From the NCBI RefSeq assembly GCF_024868665.1, contig NC_079914.1, forward strand, positions 2,524,094 to 2,588,093: 64,000 bases of DNA, written 5' to 3'. The number at the start of each line of letters is the position of its first letter. The first letter of the stretch is position 1. The translations under genes and the position numbers were made by a program. This stretch comes from Triplophysa rosa (lineage: Eukaryota; Chordata; Actinopteri; Cypriniformes; Nemacheilidae). The notes beneath the pieces are model-generated. The model had not been told where the DNA came from. It saw only the letters and a program-made list of their open reading frames with translations, and made no database searches. Shown here in pieces: positions 58,106 to 64,000 of the stretch.

Positions 58106-61100
58106 TTTCACCTCATTTTGGCACACTGAAAGTGGCAACTCTACACGTTACAGAGTTTGCTTAGTTGCATCAGAAAAGTGGAACAAAGAATTTCATATCA
58201 TTCAAATAGATCCACAATTATAGGCTAAATAAAAGGCCTCAAGCTGGAGGTTCAATCTGGGCTGTTTTTATTTTCAATTTTTTGAGTGGTAGATCTTGCC
58301 TTTCAACAATTCCGAGGTCGGGGATCATGGGCTCAAAAAAGGTTGGTGACCACTGGTCTATAGAGTTATGAATGTGTGAGTATCTAGATCCAAAGTGGAG
58401 GCAAAAAGTTTTTGTGCACATACATCAGAAACTATTGATATATGTTTAGAAATGTAAACGTTCTTATGCTTCTCATCCAGATAAACTGCACCTCCTCTGT
58501 TAATTTCCATGTGATATTCCCAATATGGAGACACCATTGACCAACGATTCAATGCTCAATATGGCATCCTTAAATTTTAAATTCTCAAATGTATGTGTTC
58601 AGTGTCTAGAAGAACAAAATCAACAAGAAATGTGGTCTGTCACTTCTACCATTGGGAACTATTTTAGATCTGTGGCATAAGTGGCCAAAAGTCATGTCTG
58701 GGGGCATATTTGTACAATATTTGCTTTCAATGACCCCTTAGGTTAGACTATTAAAATATGGGGTGTATGATACAAACCTGAGAAAACACTAAACTTGGTA
58801 TTTATAAATATTTCTAAATAATGCATACATTGAGTAGAGTTTTATCTATTAATATTTTGTTGATCCTTTGGTTACATCTTTAATAATATATTTGAAAAGT
58901 AAAGTTGGACAGTATCCGCAACTATTGTAGATTCTTTTAGAGGTGATATTTAACGGATTAAAGCTCACAAAAATTTAATTCAATTAAATCAGGTGTCAGG
59001 TTTCTGTCCAGTTCATTCAGAACACAATGTGAGCTGTGGTCTGCTACTGTTCAACAGTTCAACAAAAAATCTGTCATTATTTAATCAAATTCTCATTTTC
59101 ATTTCCTTGCACAGTTCATGGTGACCTCAACAGAAATGCAGCATAAAAGTAGTTGACATAAATAAAAAAGTGAAACAGAGGATAAATGTAGTTCACATGA
59201 CTCATATGATACATTCAGATTCTGAAGCTGGAACAGTTTCGTGTGAGAAACATTTTGATCATCGTTAAGGAAAATCTTTCCATCGGCAGCATCAACAAAT
59301 TTCCGCAGGAAATACAATCATTCAGGTATGCAGTGACTTGCAGTCAATAATAACAGAATTGGTATGTTCATGCATTTGTGTTCTGCAAACAGTCAAACGA
59401 TGACTAAAACATGTGTGTCTCCAAAGGTGTTTTGTCCATTTCAGGTTATTTACCTAATAAAACTAAATGACACAGAGAAATAGCAGATACCGTATCGCCA
59501 ATGTACAACTAAAAAATACACTGTTTTCATTATTAAATTTAAAGGCACTGAATCTGTACCTCATTCTAAGTTTAAGTCTAAGTCTATATCTTTCTCCTTT
59601 TCAAATTCATATAAGTTACAGAGCATTGTGTTAGCAGCGCAAAGGTCATGGGTTTTATTCCCAGAGAACATGAATACCGATCGAATGTACCCTAAATGCC
59701 CTGCAATTCGCTTTGGAAAACAGCCGCAGGCATATGCATAAATGTAAAATGACAAGCATTAATGGCCTGCTGTGAACCTCACAGGCAACCACAGGATGCT
59801 GAGGCAGATGAGCGCCTCTGAAAAATATACATTTCCCTTTGACATACAGAGTTACTCTTTCGCTTTTGGCTCCAGCACGCACGCCACTGACAATGTCTTC
59901 CGCTGCATATTCAGAAATATCGTGCCGCTTTACGCCAACTCATTTCCTACTCAAGCCTTTGAGACCTCTCTCCCACTCCCTCATCTGTGTGTGCTGGAAC
60001 AAATGTCAACGTTTAAAAAAACATTTCGGTATAAATTCTGAGCAGTGTGTTTTTTGTCAGCTATAAAATTTTGATGCTTTTGGGTGCACTCATTTCCAAA
60101 ATTTTCCCAGAAATAACACGACATAGCAATAAATGATACTCAAGTATCATTAAGCAAATCTAAATAACAGCATGAATAATAAGAATAAAATAACTAATCA
60201 ATATATAACAAAAATGATTACAAAATATAAAATGTTATAATCCATCAACAAATAAATGACCTTCACTAAACACCATATATTAAAAAAATACATTTTATTT
60301 TAAGTTATTATATAATGTAAACATACGTAATATACGTCATATCACAATATAACTTACAATGTTAGAAGAAAAATATATAAATTTTATACTCAAGTATTTA
60401 AAAAAGACCTCTATTTCTGTAGTTACAATGTAGGCTCACTTTGAAGCTCACATGCTTCACAACTAATCTTTTAATTAAAATTATTTTAAAAATATTAAAC
60501 GTTAACAATATTTGATATTAAACATCTATTTTGCATCTTCTAATTTCATTGTGTGGGCCCTAAGTGCCTTCCAAATGCCTTTTTAATCCTACATACACTA
60601 CCGCCACTTATGTTACATTTACTAAAAATACTTTTTTTATTGATAATTGTTGTCTTATATTTACAATTCATCATAACATTTTGCAACTTTTCAAAAGTTA
60701 TTATATTTAAAAATTGTGACACTGGGTATTATAACCTATATCAATGTCATTGCATAATGATGACCCAGTTGGAATTTAGTGTTTTGGCAGAAAGTAAACC
60801 TACAAGAGCTGGTTGCCCTGTGTGGTTTTTGGTCTTCTACACTTGCTTTGTCTCCACTACTCCCCAATTTGGAACCTTGTATTGTGTCACTCGTGTTATA
60901 TTCATAATGCGATGTGTATAATATAAAGTAATATTTGTCTACACACCAGTTAGCATGAAAAGGGACATCAAAGTAATAAAGGTGTCTTTTTGAGCTTTAA
61001 ACCGCTGAAATATGTTCAATGCATAATTTAGGCTAAGTTCTATGTATTTTTCTGTGTACGCTGCACAATTTGCAAGCAACTCACCTAAGAAAAAAACTGT

Positions 61101-61743
61101 CCTCATGCTGGTGTATGCCATAACCTTGTTACCTGAATATTGTGCTTCAAAACAATTACTAATGTGTCAATGCACAGTCAATGTAAATTAATTTTAGCTA
61201 TCTAAGACAGCTCTTTCTTATTTACTGAATTACTTTTGCACTGTTAGTATTAACATCTCATATATTTATATGTATTTTATATTTGTACATCAACATTATG
61301 TATTTATTTATTTTTCTTATTTATTTAAGTCAATTCATAAGAAATAATGTATTCAACGTTAAATTTATATCCAATACATATTATGTATTGTTGTTTTTAT
61401 CAGTATTTTATTCATAAATAATATGCAGGTGCGCGTTGAACGGTGTACCAATGCTGCGTTCCAGACAACTCGGTATTAGAATAGTTTCCACTTCAAACCT
61501 GGACATAACATCTGAATTTAGTAACTTTTAAAGTATTTAGTAATATTAAAACATTTAAAGCATTACAACAATGTTTGCTGGCTTGAAGTGGAAAATGTCC
61601 TGAATCCGAGATGTGTGGAACTAGGCACAAGTCCATTAGTTAGCTTAAATTGCGCTAAAATCACCCGAAGATCGCAAATTCGATTCCAAATGGGTATCAT
61701 GTCAGACAGGCCACTTTCACTTTTAAGTGTTCTTAACGTCCGT
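58106..61743. other. No gene confirmed; SINE-like remnant at 59625-59750
   Basis: The SINE-like remnant has GCGCAAAGGTCATGGGTTTTA then ATTCGCTTTGGAAAACAGCC. Near 58335-58365 is a dispersed fish phrase (AAAAGGTTGGTGACCACTGG). An exon-like segment at 59219-59325 is discussed under findings. The piece 61450-61620 (TGCGTTCCAGACAACTCGG) resembles a MITE without clear borders. Confidence 0.4.
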
Positions 61744-62200
61744 GGCCCTGTCCCAAATGGCGCACTTCATGTGGACTTGAGGTCTCGTGGACTTAAATTG
61801 CGCGTTCTCGCCAAGTCTACGAGTCCGTAGGGTGTCCCATTTGTCTTTTTAGTGCTCAGAAGTCTGCTCGCGAACGCCTCCTTTGTGCCCTCGATGCGGT
61901 CTTCGGCGAAGCCCGCATTGATGCAGACTCCACTGAAGTATCCCTACCCAGGAATCCTTGCGAGCGCCCAATCACAGAACGGATGGGAGGAGTGTCGTGG
62001 ATGTCAGACATATACGTAAACATGACGGATACATTTTTTATTTAATTTATTAATTAGTTACTTATTCGTATTATTGCTTATTTATTTTCTATTAAGCCAG
62101 CTATTCAAGAATACAATATTTTAATGCAGTGCATTTTCTTACTTAAGGTAATAAACCATGTTTTGTTGTAGATTTACAGTATATCTAGTTGTCTCTGGCC
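61744..62200. repeat. Dispersed repeat 'B', copy 2 (uninterrupted)
   Basis: Colinear with 1402-1736 plus 2698-2803. It contains the single TTAA (62092-62095) at the point where copy 1 carries the 961-bp insertion. It also has an extra 40-50 bp near 61915-61955 absent from copy 1. Confidence 0.75.
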
Positions 62201-64000
62201 AGGGGCGTAGCTACATGGTGGCCATGGGTGGCCACGGGTGGCCACGGCTACCCCTGAATGATGGATGGCCACCTATCTGGCCACCTCTGTTGTGCGAATA
62301 AGTTTTAAAGTGTAAGTAGCATATGATTTTTAAGGTCTTACTTTGGTTTATGGAGTGTCCAACAACAAGTTTATGTACATACAAGGTGTAAAAACACTAT
62401 TATGTCATAATAATAGGCAGTTATTCTTACCATACTTCTTGTCTGACTCTCAAATGATTCGTTCCGCGATTCATCCGTCTAGTCCCCTCCTATCCGCTAG
62501 CCTAGTGTCATGTGATTGGTCAGATGGTGTAGTCTGTTGTGATTGGTCAAACGCGTTCATCATGTGTCTTGGACTAATTGACACGGCATACAGTGTTCGG
62601 TGTTCGTATCTTCAGATGTTATTACAATACAGATAGTACTCGACTCAGTTTTTGAAATAAATACTTTGAGAGTTAATAGATTGGACAATTAAATTAGCCG
62701 AGTTAATAGCAAGATAAACAAACTGTAATACCCCATAAATAACGGTAAATGCTAATGATAGCGTTATACGCATTAGCTAAACACAGACATAAGGTACACA
62801 AATATTTCTTGAAGTTAAGACAAAAATAAATAGTCACACTTACAGGTTGTGATTCGGTGGAGCTAACAGGTCCAAATAAGGTTGGTATTGCCCCCTCTTT
62901 CAAGGATAGTTGTTTCACATATCCTGCAGTGAACGCGCCAAGATTATTGAAGCAATCTTCGGTGAAATGACGCGCGCACAGTAAAACCCTGGGGTTATAC
63001 TCCTTTGGTATCGTTTGAAAAATGAATTGTAACCATTGTTCCCTCAGAAGTTCTTCCTTTGGTAGTTGAAATAAGACGGACTAGTGAAGCCAAGGTTTTT
63101 AAGCTGTGGTTCCTTGATGATGATATCATATTTTTGTGTGACCTTACTTTAAATTTATGCAAAACAAAAGCGTCTGGAAAAACCTCTACGTGTGATCGGA
63201 TCTTTAAATCGAATAACAGAAACCACGCCTTCATAAACTAAAGGTGGAAGCACTTAATGTTGTCACTTGAGAAGTTTTCGCGGCAGTCCCAGCAAAACGT
63301 AGCAAGGGGACTGTCTAGTGACGTAGATACGAGGCGCTTAGAGACTCGGACTAGCTCATGTCTTGTTTGCTTGATTCAGAGTCGACTCCCATTTTTACAA
63401 GCCAATAACTTTGTTATTTATTCATCTTCGGACTTACAACTTGGCAGACAGCTTACTTTCAAACACGGCAACATAACACACTGCATGAAATGTAATTTTC
63501 ATGATCTCATGCTACTTACTCTTTAAGATGTGTGTCGGAGTTTACGGAGTGCTGCGCAGATCATTTAGTGTATGCACTGAAAGTAACGCGAGTACATTAC
63601 TCTTGCGTTAATATGATGTCATATGCTGACGCACTGACGCAAACAGTCTGGGCGTTATAGCTGAACAGCTGCTAACTGCTTCGTGACAGTGTACTGTGTA
63701 CCATTGAAGTTCATCGCCAGCAGAAGGAGTATGGGATTCCTTTTGTGCCAATAAGAATGAACGCAAACTTTTAAAAAACGAACAAAAATATACAATGAGA
63801 AAGAAAAAAAACACTTTGATAATGAAAACAATAAACTCAGTTGCAAGAATGTGACATTTCTTAACAATTTTCTAAGTTTCATTTTTGCAAATAATAGTTT
63901 TGAATTCGCTGCTAGATTTTTCATTTGCGCTTTCCGAGTTTTCATTTACGCTTCGCAATTTTTCGTTCGCCTTACTGGCACATTACTCACGTGTAGGCAG
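62201..64000. other. No gene confirmed; start of an unplaced transposon
   Basis: At 62206 begins AGGGGCGTAGCTACATGGTG followed by repeated GGTGGCCA phrases, a known-looking transposon terminus. No opposite end was found before the window edge. Frames at 62995-63234 and 63655-63945 have no family motif. Confidence 0.4.

Overview
The window is teleost nuclear DNA, most likely from a cypriniform (carp or minnow-like) fish. Genes are split by short exons with GT-AG introns. About half of the sequence is recognisable mobile DNA of fish type: L2-like LINEs, DIRS tyrosine-recombinase retrotransposons, Tc1, hAT-like, piggyBac-like and other MITEs, V-SINE-type tails and AT/CA microsatellites. There is no bacterial-type organisation.

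Four multi-exon protein genes could be assembled by hand, with reading frame kept across every splice junction. From left to right: (1) a receptor-transporting-protein (RTP, 3CxxC zinc finger) gene on the minus strand at 8460-9440, with a TATA box and a canonical interferon-stimulated response element just upstream; (2) pdcd1 (PD-1 immune checkpoint receptor) on the minus strand at 13234-16523, five coding exons; (3) dynlt2b (tctex1d2, dynein light chain) on the plus strand at 17525-18595, five coding exons, divergent from pdcd1; (4) nmur1 (neuromedin U receptor, class A GPCR) on the minus strand at 23114-26877, two coding exons. From general knowledge, human RTP5 and PDCD1 are neighbours on 2q37 and NMUR1 lies on the same arm, which supports the RTP and PD-1 calls.

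The right half (29.5-64 kb) is mainly transposon territory. A nearly full-length but frameshifted DIRS element fills 29507-35041. A second, decayed DIRS (about 39330-43330) is split by a young LTR element (40183-42231) that has a 5-bp target duplication and an interior made largely of minisatellite. A long L2-like LINE lies on the minus strand at 46990-50560, and its near-identical 3' end sits in opposite orientation at 2959-4232. A 2.26-kb near-perfect palindrome lies at 54619-56882. One isolated exon-like segment at 37029-37168 (minus) may belong to an unidentified gene.

The most interesting points are the PD-1 orthologue whose Ig domain lacks both canonical cysteines, the ISRE-driven RTP gene next to it, the large palindrome, and the minisatellite-filled LTR element. 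All calls come from reading the sequence. No database search was possible.
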